NCBI GenBank assembly: GCA_036406615.1
Contig: DASXAQ010000070.1
Location: 1 to 45,773, forward strand
Length of the DNA: 45,773 bases
Direction of reading: 5' to 3'
Source: DASXAQ01 sp036406615
GTDB taxonomy: Bacteria > Actinomycetota > UBA4738
The notes under the pieces are model-generated. The model saw only the letters and a program-made list of their open reading frames with translations, had not been told where the DNA came from and did not search any database. The position numbers were made by a program, and so were the translations under genes. This document shows, one piece after another, positions 30,705-38,876 of this stretch (position 1 is its first letter; each line of letters opens with the position of its first letter).

Positions 30705-31844
30705 ATGCCGATCTACCTGGATTCGGCGGGTGGGGCACCGTGGCACCCCGCCGCGCGCGAGGCGGCGACGAAGGCGCTCGCCGCCTTCGGAGATCCCTCG
30801 TCCGCGCACGCGCCGGGGCGCGAGGCGCGGGCGATCATCGAACGCGCGCGCGAACAGGTCGCCGCCGCCATCGGGGCCGAGCCCGACGAGATCGTGTTCA
30901 CGGGCGGCGCGCCGCAGGCCAACGCCTTGGCGATCGCCGGGGTCGTCGGCCGCTCTTCGACATCGGAGCCGAACGGCGGGCGCATCGTCACGACGATGCT
31001 CGAGCACCCGTCGGTGACGGCCGCCGCGGCGTCGACGGGTCGCGAGGTCGTGCAGGTCCCGTGCGACGAGTACGGGCGCGCCGACACCGACGCCGCGGCG
31101 GCGTTGCTGCCCGGCGCTGCCATGGCCGCCATCCAGCACGCCAACCAGGACGTCGGGACGATCAACCCGGTCGCGGAGTGCGCGTCGCTTGCACGCGCGC
31201 ACGGCGCCCGTCTGCACACGGACGCGTCGCAGACCGCCGCGGTGCTTCCCGTCGATGCCCGGGCTCTCGGCGTCGACCTCATGACGATCGCCGGCGGGCC
31301 CGCGGGCGCGGGACGGGGCATCGCCGCGCTGTTCGTGCGCCGCGGCCTGTCCCCCGACCCGTTCCTGCACGCCGGCGGCTCGCACCGGCAGGCGCCGATG
31401 GAGGCGAACCTCGTCGGGGCCGCCGCGCTCGGCGCCGCGCTGCAGGCGCTCGCCCCCGAGATCCCGGACCTGGCGGCCCGGCTCTGGACGCTGTCCGGCC
31501 GGCTCCGCGACGGCCTGGCGGCCGCGAGCGCCGACCTCCGCATGCTCGGGCACCCGACCCAACGGCTCCCCCACATCGTCAGCTGGGCGGTCGAGGGGAT
31601 CGACGCCGAGACCCTGCTGATGTCGCTCGAGGACCGTGGGATCGTGGCGGGCACCGCCTCGACGTCCGCGCTGGTTCGCGCCGGGCTGGCTCGCCCCGGC
31701 GACGCGGTCGTGCGGATGAGCGTGTCGCGGGACACCACCGAGAACGACGTCTCGACCGTGATCGACGCGGTGCCGTCGATCGTCGGAGGGCTCCGCGCCA
31801 TGGCCGTGCGGGCCGACGCCGCGTTCGCACGGTTCGAGGACTGA
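30705..31844 (+). CDS. IscS/NifS-like class V aminotransferase fold, both catalytic residues lost
   Basis: A 379-aa fold-type I protein collinear with cysteine desulfurases: YLDSAGGAP start, GDPSSAHAPG, FTGGAPQANALAIAG, LEHPSV (His101), NQDVGTINPV, HTDASQ (Asp173, Gln176). The cofactor lysine is gone: where IscS has GHKIYGPKG, this has GGPAGAGRG, with Pro199 at the lysine position. The sulfur-carrying cysteine is also replaced (Ser319 in TASTSAL, IscS ACTSAS). It therefore cannot form the internal PLP aldimine or carry sulfur and is likely a regulatory pseudoenzyme. A normal SufS is encoded at 42283. ATG 30705 has TATGAT 7 nt upstream. Confidence 0.85.
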   Translation: MPIYLDSAGGAPWHPAAREAATKALAAFGDPSSAHAPGREARAIIERAREQVAAAIGAEPDEIVFTGGAPQANALAIAGVVGRSSTSEPNGGRIVTTMLEHPSVTAAAASTGREVVQVPCDEYGRADTDAAAALLPGAAMAAIQHANQDVGTINPVAECASLARAHGARLHTDASQTAAVLPVDARALGVDLMTIAGGPAGAGRGIAALFVRRGLSPDPFLHAGGSHRQAPMEANLVGAAALGAALQALAPEIPDLAARLWTLSGRLRDGLAAASADLRMLGHPTQRLPHIVSWAVEGIDAETLLMSLEDRGIVAGTASTSALVRAGLARPGDAVVRMSVSRDTTENDVSTVIDAVPSIVGGLRAMAVRADAAFARFED

Positions 31845-31881
31845 GCGTCACCGCGAAGGAAACCGGACAAGGAGATCGCGC

Positions 31882-32829
31882 ATGGAGATGCGACAGCTCG
31901 GATCGGCAGGACCGGTCATCTCGGTGGTGGGCTTCGGCGCATGGGAGGCCGGCGGGACGCAGTGGGGACCGAACGAATCCGAGGCGACCGTCATCGCGGC
32001 CATGCGCGCGGCCCTTGACGCGGGCATGACCTGGATCGACACCGCCGAGACCTACGGCAAGGGCACGTCGGAGCAGTTGGTGGGCAAGGCGATCCAGGGA
32101 CGGCGCGACGAGCTCCAGGTCTTCACCAAGGTCGGGCCGTCGCCCGTGGGCACCGGATTCCGGCCCGACGAGGTCGCCGACGCCGCTCGCGAGTCACTTC
32201 GCCGGCTCGGCACCGACCACGTGGACCTGTATCAACTGCACTGGCCGGACGAGACCGGCGTGCCCGTCGAGGAGACGTGGGGTGCCATGGCCTCGCTCGT
32301 CGACGAGGGCCTCGCCCGCCACATCGGCGTGTCGAACTTCGATCGCGACCTGATCGAGCGCTGCGAGGCGGTCCGGCACGTCGACTCGCTGCAGAACGAG
32401 TTCTCGCTGCTGCGGCGCGGCGACCTCGCGGAACTGCTCCCGTGGCTGGACGATCGGGGCATCGGATACCTGGCGTACGGGCCGCTGGGGTTCGGCATCC
32501 TGTCGGGCGGGCTGCGGCCCGATCACCGATTCGCGGACGACGACTGGCGAAGCGGCTCCGGCGAGCAGGACGAGGACTGGGAGGAGCTCTTCTCGCCCGG
32601 GCGGCTGCCCGCGCACCTCGAGCGGGTGGAGCGGCTCCGTGCGGTGGCCGATCGGCTGGGCACGACGCCGGCGCCCCTGGCACTTCGGTGGGCGGTGGAT
32701 CAGGTCGGCGTCACGGCCGCCATCGCCGGCTCGCGCAACGCCGGCCACGTTCGCGAGAACGCCGAGACGGGTTCGCTCAAGCTGGACGACGCGACGCGGG
32801 GCGAGATCTCGAAGCTGTTCGACGCCTGA
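31882..32829 (+). CDS. Aldo-keto reductase
   Basis: A 315-aa TIM-barrel oxidoreductase. The catalytic tetrad is Asp53, Tyr58 (WIDTAETYG), Lys83 (FTKVG) and His120 (QLHWPD). The C-terminal NADPH site has AIAGSRNAGHVRENA. It reduces an aldehyde or ketone with NADPH; the substrate is unknown. AAGGAG about 9 nt upstream supports the ATG. It is 37 nt downstream of the IscS-like gene in the same direction and may be cotranscribed. It ends facing korB. Confidence 0.92.
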   Translation: MEMRQLGSAGPVISVVGFGAWEAGGTQWGPNESEATVIAAMRAALDAGMTWIDTAETYGKGTSEQLVGKAIQGRRDELQVFTKVGPSPVGTGFRPDEVADAARESLRRLGTDHVDLYQLHWPDETGVPVEETWGAMASLVDEGLARHIGVSNFDRDLIERCEAVRHVDSLQNEFSLLRRGDLAELLPWLDDRGIGYLAYGPLGFGILSGGLRPDHRFADDDWRSGSGEQDEDWEELFSPGRLPAHLERVERLRAVADRLGTTPAPLALRWAVDQVGVTAAIAGSRNAGHVRENAETGSLKLDDATRGEISKLFDA

Positions 32830-32857
32830 CGTGCGGGTGGCCGGGCCGGGCCTGCGG

Positions 32858-33907
32858 TCAGGCCACGTCCCACGTGTCGCCGCTGTGCAGGAGCTTGTCC
32901 AGGTCGCCCTCGCCCAGGCGGTCCGTCGCGGCGTCGATCTGCTGGTCCATCAGGTCGCCGTAAACGGGTCGCTGCACGTCGCGGAAGACACCCAGCGCCG
33001 TCGGCCCGGTCGGCCCCTCCGACAGGTGGGCCAGGGCGAACACGCGGCCCGACGACTCGCGGTGCGCGTCGTGCACGAAGACCCGCTCGGGCGCCACGTC
33101 GGCCGTCTCGCCGAGGCCGAGCATCCCGTCGTCCTTCACGTACACGCAGTGCTCCTGGTTCGGCCCGAACACGATCGGCTTGTCCTGCTCGAGCCGGATC
33201 TGGTTCTGCGCCTTCTCCTGCTTGCCGGTCAAAGCGACGAACGCCTCGTCGTTGAACACCACGCAGTTCTGGTAGATCTCGATGAAGGCGGCCCCTCGGT
33301 GCTCGGCCGCGGCGCGCAGCACCGACGTGAAGTGCTGGCGATCGGAGTCGATCGTGCGGGCCACGAACGTCGCCTCGGCGCCGATCGCGAGCGCCACCGG
33401 GTTGAAGGGGTGATCCAGCGAGCCGAACGGCGTCGACTTCGTGACCTTGCCCTCCTCGCTCGTCGGCGAGTACTGGCCCTTCGTCAGCCCGTAGATCTGG
33501 TTGTTGAACAGCAGGATCTTGACGTTGACGTTTCGCCGCAGGGCATGGATCAAATGGTTCCCGCCGATCGACAGCGCGTCGCCGTCTCCCGTCACGATCC
33601 ACACCGACAGCTCGGGCCGCGCGCACGCCAGCCCGGTCGCCAGCGCCGGGGCCCGGCCGTGGATGCCGTGCACGCCGTACGTGTCCATGTAGTAGACGAA
33701 GCGACCGGCACACCCGATGCCGGTCATGAACACGATGTCCTTCGGCGGAATGCCGAGCTCGGGGAAGAACCCCTGCACGGTGGCCAGGATCGCGTAATCC
33801 CCGCACCCGGGGCACCACCGCACCTCCTGGTCGGTCGCGAAGTCCTTCTTCGTCAGGACCGAGCCGCCCTCGTCACGGTCCGCTCGCGCGCCGTTGCCCT
33901 CGACCAT
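32858..33907 (-). CDS. korB: 2-oxoacid:ferredoxin oxidoreductase, beta subunit
   Basis: A 349-aa subunit that binds thiamine pyrophosphate and passes electrons to ferredoxin. WCPGCGDY at 31-38 is the Fe-S/TPP N-terminal motif, GIGCAGRF at 64-70 follows, and the TPP/Mg motif runs from GDGDALSIGGNH at 107 to NNQIYG at 135. Together with KorA it decarboxylates 2-oxoglutarate (or pyruvate) to the acyl-CoA in place of the classical dehydrogenase. ATG 33907 is preferred, with GAGGAGG about 11 nt upstream; a GTG at 33916 overlaps the korA stop (GTGA) but has only 2 nt from the same site. Substrate assignment to 2-oxoglutarate is by family resemblance. Confidence 0.92.
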   Translation of the reverse strand: MVEGNGARADRDEGGSVLTKKDFATDQEVRWCPGCGDYAILATVQGFFPELGIPPKDIVFMTGIGCAGRFVYYMDTYGVHGIHGRAPALATGLACARPELSVWIVTGDGDALSIGGNHLIHALRRNVNVKILLFNNQIYGLTKGQYSPTSEEGKVTKSTPFGSLDHPFNPVALAIGAEATFVARTIDSDRQHFTSVLRAAAEHRGAAFIEIYQNCVVFNDEAFVALTGKQEKAQNQIRLEQDKPIVFGPNQEHCVYVKDDGMLGLGETADVAPERVFVHDAHRESSGRVFALAHLSEGPTGPTALGVFRDVQRPVYGDLMDQQIDAATDRLGEGDLDKLLHSGDTWDVA

Positions 33908-33912
33908 CCCGC

Positions 33913-35760
33913 TCACAGCCTCCTCAGGATCTCTTCTTCGATCTCGTGCGTCAGGATCGGCTGCCCCTGGACCTTCGTGAAGCTGTCCGCGTCCACCAGG
34001 AACCGCCCTCGGATCAGCAGGGCCAGCTGCCCCAGGTTCATCTCGGGGATCAGCACCTTGCGGTAGCGCCGCAGGACGTCGCCGGTGTTCTTCGGCAACG
34101 GATTCACGTGCGTCAGGTGCGCCGTCGCCACCCGGTGTCCCTGCTCGCGGACGCGGCTCTGCGCCGACTTGATCGCTCCGTAGCTCGAACCCCACCCGAG
34201 CACCAGCAGCTCCGCGTCGCCCGTCTCGTCGTCCACCTCGAGCTCGGGGATCTGCTCCGCGATCCGGTCGATCTTGGCCTGCCGAAGGGCTGTCATCCGC
34301 TCGTGGTTCTGCGGGTCGTAGGAGATGTGGCCGGTGACGTCCTCTTTCTCGAGCCCGCCGATCTGGTGCTCGAGGCCGGGGGTGCCGGGCACCGCCCACG
34401 GCCGGGCCAGGTTCTCGTCGCGCAGGTACGGCATGAAGCCGTCGTCGTGGTTCGGCGCGGTGGCGAAGCGTGGCTCGATGGTCGGCAGCGATCCCGCGGA
34501 CGGCAGCAGCCACGGCTCGGACGAGTTCCCCAGGTACGTGTCCGACAGCAGGATGACCGGCGTGCGGAACGTGACCGCGATGCGAGCTGCTTCCAGCGCA
34601 ACGTCGAAGCACGACGACGGCGTGTGCGTCGCCACGACCGGGATCGGCGACTCGCCGTGGCGTCCGTAGATCGCCGCCAGGAGGTCGCCCTGCTCGGTCT
34701 TGGTCGGCATACCGGTGGACGGCCCGGCCCGCATCACGTCGACGATGATCATCGGAACCTCGAGCGCGACGGCCAGGCCGATCGTCTCCTGCTTGAGATC
34801 CAGCCCGGGGCCGCTCGTGCCCGTCACGCCGAGGTGCCCGCCGAACGAGGCGCCGAGGGCCATGCCGACGGCGGCGATCTCGTCCTCGGCCTGCAGGGTG
34901 CGAACGCCGAAGTTCTTCCGCTTGGACAGCTCGTGGAGCAGCTCGGAGGCCGGGGTGATCGGGTAGCTCGCGTAGAAGATGGACAGGCCGCTGCGCGCGC
35001 CGGCGGCGATCAGCCCCCAGGCCAGCGCCGTGTTGCCCGTGATGTTTCGGTAGGTGCCCGGTTCGGCGGGCGCGGGCTTGACCGCGTAGTGCGTCGCAAA
35101 GATCTCGGTGGTCTCGCCGAAGTTGTAGCCGGCGCGGAACGCGCCCAGGTTCGCTTCGAGCAGCTGCTCCTTGCCGGAGAACCGGCCCTCGATCCACTTG
35201 ATCGTGACGTCGGTCGGGCGGCTGAACATCCACGACAGGAGCCCGAGGGCGAACATGTTCTTGGAGCGCTCGGCTTCCTTCTTCGTGATGGGCAGCTCGT
35301 CGGTGGCGCGAAGGGTCATCGACGTCATCGGCACGCGGAACAGCTGGTAGCCCTCGAGCGAGCCGTCGTCGAGCGGGTTCGACGTGTACCCGGCCTTCTC
35401 GAGGTTTCGCTCGGTGAACGCATCGTCGTTCACGACCAGCACCCCGCCCTTCACGAGGGATTTGAGATTGGCCTTCAGCGCAGCCGGGTTCAGCGCGACC
35501 AGGACCGTCGGGGCGTCGCCGGGCGTGACGATGTCGCGGGCGGAGAAATGGATCTGGAACGCGGAGACGCCGGCCAGCGTTCCCGCGGGAGCGCGGATCT
35601 CGGCGGGGAAGTCGGGCAACGTGACCAGGTCGTTGCCGAGGATGGCCGTTGCGTTCGTGAAGCGGTCGCCCAGCAGCTGCATGCCGTCGCCGGAGTCGCC
35701 GGCGAAGCGAATGACAACGCCTTCCTTTTCTTCAACCGGCTTGTCTACGCGTGTCGACAT
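33913..35760 (-). CDS. korA: 2-oxoacid:ferredoxin oxidoreductase, fused gamma/alpha subunit
   Basis: A 615-aa subunit in which the gamma domain (about residues 15-205, starting VVIRFAGDSGDGMQLLG) is fused to the alpha domain (from about 240, with NTALAWGLIAAGARSG and FYASYPITPASELLHEL). The pyrimidine-binding region includes QAEDEIAAVGMALGASFGG and TGTSGPGLDLKQE. This fusion is standard for actinobacterial KorA. It works with KorB on a 2-oxoacid, coenzyme A and ferredoxin, likely in the citric acid cycle. The ATG has AGGAA close upstream and a TACAGT hexamer at 35790-35795 that could be the -10. It is the first gene of the korAB operon. Confidence 0.94.
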   Translation of the reverse strand: MSTRVDKPVEEKEGVVIRFAGDSGDGMQLLGDRFTNATAILGNDLVTLPDFPAEIRAPAGTLAGVSAFQIHFSARDIVTPGDAPTVLVALNPAALKANLKSLVKGGVLVVNDDAFTERNLEKAGYTSNPLDDGSLEGYQLFRVPMTSMTLRATDELPITKKEAERSKNMFALGLLSWMFSRPTDVTIKWIEGRFSGKEQLLEANLGAFRAGYNFGETTEIFATHYAVKPAPAEPGTYRNITGNTALAWGLIAAGARSGLSIFYASYPITPASELLHELSKRKNFGVRTLQAEDEIAAVGMALGASFGGHLGVTGTSGPGLDLKQETIGLAVALEVPMIIVDVMRAGPSTGMPTKTEQGDLLAAIYGRHGESPIPVVATHTPSSCFDVALEAARIAVTFRTPVILLSDTYLGNSSEPWLLPSAGSLPTIEPRFATAPNHDDGFMPYLRDENLARPWAVPGTPGLEHQIGGLEKEDVTGHISYDPQNHERMTALRQAKIDRIAEQIPELEVDDETGDAELLVLGWGSSYGAIKSAQSRVREQGHRVATAHLTHVNPLPKNTGDVLRRYRKVLIPEMNLGQLALLIRGRFLVDADSFTKVQGQPILTHEIEEEILRRL

Positions 35761-35881
35761 TCCATTCCTCGCTCCGGGGGCCTTCAGCTACTGTACGCCC
35801 TTCCTCGTTTGCGGCAGTCACCGGGCGGGCCGGGCGCGCTTCGCGACGAACCCGTAACCATTGCTGCCCCGCGGGCCGGGC

Positions 35882-36202
35882 TCAGTGGAAGGAGTGGCCG
35901 CAGGCACAGCCGCCCTGGGCGGCCGGATTGTCGATCGTGAAGCCCGAGGCCTCGAGCGAGTCGACGAAGTCGACCTTGGCCTCGGACAGGTAGGGCATGC
36001 TCATGCGGTCCACGACGATGCGCACGCCGAACTGCTCCTCGGACACGTCGCCATCCGCGACCTGGTCGTCAAGGAACATGGCGTAGCGGAGCCCGGAGCA
36101 GCCTCCAGGCTGGACCGCGACGCGAAGCGCGATGTCGTCGCGGCTCTCCTGCTCCAACAGCTCTTTGACCTTCTCGGCGGCGGTCTGCGTCAACGCGATC
36201 AT
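35882..36202 (-). CDS. A-type iron-sulfur carrier (IscA/ErpA/HesB family)
   Basis: A 106-aa A-type carrier that delivers Fe-S clusters to target proteins. The three conserved cysteines are Cys35 (PGGCSGLRY), Cys99 and Cys101 (GGCACGHSF). Length and fold are typical. Located next to korAB, whose subunits need Fe-S clusters, and some 6 kb from the SUF operon. TATACT on the minus strand (36241-36236) would be a -10 about 34 nt before the start, with GGGAGA serving as ribosome-binding site. Which subfamily (ErpA or IscA-like) cannot be decided here. Confidence 0.95.
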   Translation of the reverse strand: MIALTQTAAEKVKELLEQESRDDIALRVAVQPGGCSGLRYAMFLDDQVADGDVSEEQFGVRIVVDRMSMPYLSEAKVDFVDSLEASGFTIDNPAAQGGCACGHSFH

Positions 36203-36235
36203 GCTCTGGTCTCCCGGGGATTGCCGTTTCGTCCA

Positions 36236-36241
36236 AGTATA
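36236..36241 (-). promoter_or_regulatory. -10 element of the A-type carrier gene
   Basis: TATACT on the minus strand (36241-36236), 33 nt upstream of the ATG at 36202; a short leader with GGGAGA follows. Confidence 0.5.
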
Positions 36242-36265
36242 GCGGCGACGTGGGCTTTTCCGGCG

Positions 36266-36751
36266 TTATCGGCCCCGCGACCCCTCCTGCTTGAAGTCCG
36301 CCACCTCCCCGCCGCTTGCGCGGATCAGCACGTCCGGCGCGATGGCGAACACGGCGTCGGGCGCGCCGGCCGCGGCCCACAAGGCGTCGAAGCGGGTCAG
36401 GTCGCGGTCGACGAGCACGCGCAGCGGCGCCGGATGGCCGAACGGCGGCGTGCCGCCGATCGCGAACCCCGTTGCCGAGCGCGCCTCGTCGGGCGTGGCA
36501 CGGCGAACCTGCGCCGCACCCATCGCCTCGGCGAGCCGGCCGGGATCCGCGAGGTTCGGTCCCGACGTGAGGGCCAGGAATGCCCGGCCGTCCGCGCAGA
36601 ACACCAGCGACTTGACGATCTGCCCGAGCTCGCAGCCCACCGCGCGCGCGGCGTCCGCCGCCGTCTTCGTGCCCTCCGGAAACCGTCGCACGTCCGCGTC
36701 GACCCCCAGGGCGGACGCGGCCGCGAGGAACCGCTCGACGGCGCCGGCCAT
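36266..36751 (-). CDS. YbaK/ProX-type aminoacyl-tRNA deacylase
   Basis: A 161-aa single-domain editing protein that hydrolyses mischarged aminoacyl-tRNA (typically Cys- or Ala-tRNA(Pro)). Family marks are EGTKTAADAARAVGCELGQIVKSLVF with the conserved Lys, then ALTSGPNLADPGRL and ATGFAIGGTPPFGHP. ATG at 36751 overlaps the glycerate kinase stop by one base (TGATG), so the two are translated together. The pairing with glycerate kinase has no obvious metabolic logic. Substrate specificity is not evident. Confidence 0.88.
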   Translation of the reverse strand: MAGAVERFLAAASALGVDADVRRFPEGTKTAADAARAVGCELGQIVKSLVFCADGRAFLALTSGPNLADPGRLAEAMGAAQVRRATPDEARSATGFAIGGTPPFGHPAPLRVLVDRDLTRFDALWAAAGAPDAVFAIAPDVLIRASGGEVADFKQEGSRGR

Positions 36752-37923
36752 CAGGTCGCCCTCCCGGGCGGGGCGGACGGGGCCGCGCGCGTCGCCGGCG
36801 TCGAGATCGGCGCGTCGGCGCGACCCCCAGGCCACTGCGACGCGAGGTCGAAGGCCGCCCGTCGAAGACACTGCGCCGGGTCCTCCATGGCGCGGCGCTC
36901 CCCGAACCGCTCGACCAGCGAGATCACGGTCGCCCCGGCGAGCCCGACCGAGGCCCGGCCGCACAGCACCACGGCCGGCACCGTGCGCGCCCGGGCTTCC
37001 CGGACGACGGCCCACGGCACCTTGCCCCCGAGCGACTGCTCGTCGAACGCCCCCTCGCCGGTGACCACCAGATCCGCGCCGTCCAACCGCGACGCGAACC
37101 CCACGGCGGCCATCACCGCCCGCACGCCCGACTCCAGCGTGGCGCCGAGGAACGCCGCCAGCCCTGCGCCCAGCCCCCCGGCGGCCCCGGCGCCCGGCAG
37201 GTCGCGGATCGGCGTCCCCAGGTCGTGTTCGGCCACATCCGCGAGGCGTTCCAGTGCGGCGTCCAGGGCAACCACGTCGTCGTTCGACGCTCCCTTCTGC
37301 GGCGCGAAGCGCTTCGACGCGCCTCTCGGGCCGGTCAGCGGACTGTCCACGTCGGTCAGGCCGACGAATGCGGCCGCCCGAACGGCCGGATCCACGCGAC
37401 TCGCGTCGATGCGATCGAGGCCGGCCAGTGCGCCGCCGCCGCGGGGCAGGTCCGCGCCCGTGCCGTCCAGCAGCCCGAACCCCACGGCCTGCGCCATGCC
37501 GGCGCCGCCGTCGTTGGTGGCGCTGCCGCCGAGCCCCACCAGCACGCGGGCGGCCCCCGCCCGACATGCGGCCGCAATTAACTCGCCCACCCCGAACGTG
37601 GTGGCGCGCAACGGGTCGCGGTCGCGCTCCGCCACCAGTCCAAGCCCACACGCGCGCGCGGCTTCCACGATCCCGACGTCGCCGGCAAGGCCGAACGCGG
37701 CCTCCACCGGGTCGCCCATCGGTCCGGTCACCCTCTCCCGGCGCACCGCCGCCCCCATGGCCGGGGCCAGCGCATCGAGCGTGCCCTCTCCCCCGTCGGC
37801 GAGCGGCGCCACGTCGACACGAGCCGACGGGTCGCCCTGTCGCCAGCCCTCGGCGATCGCTTCGGCCGCGTCCCCGGCCGTGAGCGTCCCCTTGAACTTG
37901 TCGGGCGCGACGACGACCTTCAC
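36751..37923 (-). CDS. Glycerate kinase (GlxK/GarK family)
   Basis: A 390-aa enzyme that phosphorylates glycerate with ATP, feeding glycolysis. It starts KVVVAPDKFKGTLTAGDAAEAI and shows the family motifs PLADGGEGTLDAL, GLGGSATNDGGAGMAQA, GASKRFAPQKGAS and LVVTGEGAFDEQSLGGK. Length is typical, with a short Pro/Ala-rich tail. The GTG start lacks a ribosome-binding site and has TAGGGT (37936-37931) exactly 7 nt upstream: a leaderless mRNA divergent from the DinB-type gene. The YbaK deacylase gene follows with a one-base overlap. Confidence 0.93.
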   Translation of the reverse strand: MKVVVAPDKFKGTLTAGDAAEAIAEGWRQGDPSARVDVAPLADGGEGTLDALAPAMGAAVRRERVTGPMGDPVEAAFGLAGDVGIVEAARACGLGLVAERDRDPLRATTFGVGELIAAACRAGAARVLVGLGGSATNDGGAGMAQAVGFGLLDGTGADLPRGGGALAGLDRIDASRVDPAVRAAAFVGLTDVDSPLTGPRGASKRFAPQKGASNDDVVALDAALERLADVAEHDLGTPIRDLPGAGAAGGLGAGLAAFLGATLESGVRAVMAAVGFASRLDGADLVVTGEGAFDEQSLGGKVPWAVVREARARTVPAVVLCGRASVGLAGATVISLVERFGERRAMEDPAQCLRRAAFDLASQWPGGRADAPISTPATRAAPSAPPGRAT

Positions 37924-37930
37924 CGGTCGA

Positions 37931-37951
37931 ACCCTAACCCGCCGGTAGAAT
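37931..37951. promoter_or_regulatory. Divergent leaderless promoter pair, second copy of the same geometry
   Basis: TAGGGT (- strand, 37936-37931) and TAGAAT (+ strand, 37946-37951), each ending 7 nt before its GTG, with 9 bp between hexamers and 35 bp between starts; identical spacing to 30677-30697. Confidence 0.62.
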
Positions 37952-37958
37952 GCGCCGC

Positions 37959-38789
37959 GTGACCCTGCCCCGGGAGTGGCTGCTTTCGACCGCGCGCGCG
38001 GAGCGCGAGGCGATGGGCCGAAGCATTCAGTACACCGAGCCGCGGTTCTGGGAGATGGATTCCGTCCTGCCGGGCTGGCGCAACCGCGACATCGTCGCCC
38101 ACCTCGCCGCGGGCGAGCAGGCCGCGGCGGAGTCGCTCGGCGGGCAGGAGCCCGCCGAGCTGGAGGCCGCCCGCAAGGCCGCCGGCGGTTCGTTCTCGGT
38201 CGATGCCTTCAACGCATCCTCGGTTGCACGCCGGGCGCAGTCGCCGCTTCGCGAGGTGATCGGCGAGTGGGGCACCGCGGCCGATCTTTTGCTGTCGCGG
38301 GCTGCGGCACTCGAGCCGGCGGAGTACGAGTCGCGCCGGGTGACCTGGGTGGCGGGAGAGCTGCGCGTGCCGTACCTACTGCAGTCGAGGGTCATGGAGT
38401 GGTGGCTGCACGGCGAGGACCTTCGCGCCGGGGTCGAGCTGCCGCCGCGGCGCCAGCACGAACCGATCCACTGCACGATCGATCTGGCCATCCGAATGAT
38501 CCCGTACGCCCTCGGGCTGGCCGGCCTCTCCTTCCCGGGCAAGAGCATGCGCTTCATCGTCGAGGGCTCGGGCCAGGGCGACTGGCACTACGGACTGGCG
38601 CCGCACGAGACGCCGCCGCCGGCGAAGCGCCCCGACGCGGCGGTCGAGGCCCGCGGCTACGACCTCGCCATGGTGGCCGGTCGCCGGTTCGACGCGGACG
38701 AGATGGTGGCCCGGGGCGCATTCGTGGTCGGGGGCGACCGGCGCCTGGCCGAGACCGTCCTTCGACACCTTCGGGCCTTCGCCGCCTAA
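37959..38789 (+). CDS. DinB/mycothiol-dependent isomerase-like protein (TIGR03083 type)
   Basis: A 276-aa protein of the DinB/mycothiol maleylpyruvate isomerase family. The N-terminal four-helix bundle has the metal ligands in WRNRDIVAHLAAGEQ and VMEWWLHGEDLRAG, positions that bind zinc in family members. The C-terminal part is the SCP2-like domain common to the actinobacterial branch (MRFIVEGSGQGDWHYGL). It may perform mycothiol-dependent chemistry. GTG 37959 is chosen over an ATG at 37950 that overlaps the -10 hexamer; TAGAAT lies 7 nt upstream and no ribosome-binding site is present. Confidence 0.82.
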   Translation: MTLPREWLLSTARAEREAMGRSIQYTEPRFWEMDSVLPGWRNRDIVAHLAAGEQAAAESLGGQEPAELEAARKAAGGSFSVDAFNASSVARRAQSPLREVIGEWGTAADLLLSRAAALEPAEYESRRVTWVAGELRVPYLLQSRVMEWWLHGEDLRAGVELPPRRQHEPIHCTIDLAIRMIPYALGLAGLSFPGKSMRFIVEGSGQGDWHYGLAPHETPPPAKRPDAAVEARGYDLAMVAGRRFDADEMVARGAFVVGGDRRLAETVLRHLRAFAA

Positions 38790-38799
38790 CCTGCGAAAA

Positions 38800-38811
38800 C
38801 ACAGGTCTGTG
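38800..38811. promoter_or_regulatory. Short dyad upstream of the ECF sigma gene
   Basis: CACAG-GT-CTGTG in the 87-bp gap before the sigma gene; a possible operator, or a weak terminator of the upstream gene. Confidence 0.25.
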
Positions 38812-38863
38812 ACCATCCGCCGGGCCCCCTCGCGCGTAGTACCGGTGCCTTGGTCACCAGGCG

Positions 38864-38869
38864 TAGGCT
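38864..38869 (+). promoter_or_regulatory. -10 hexamer of a leaderless start (ECF sigma gene)
   Basis: TAGGCT ends 7 nt before the ATG at 38877. No Shine-Dalgarno lies between them. Confidence 0.5.
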
Positions 38870-38876
38870 TGCTCGC

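Noticed and set aside
32824..32863. Terminator between the aldo-keto reductase and korB genes
   Set aside because: GCCTGAC/GTCAGGC arms match but are 26 nt apart, so a stable hairpin is doubtful.
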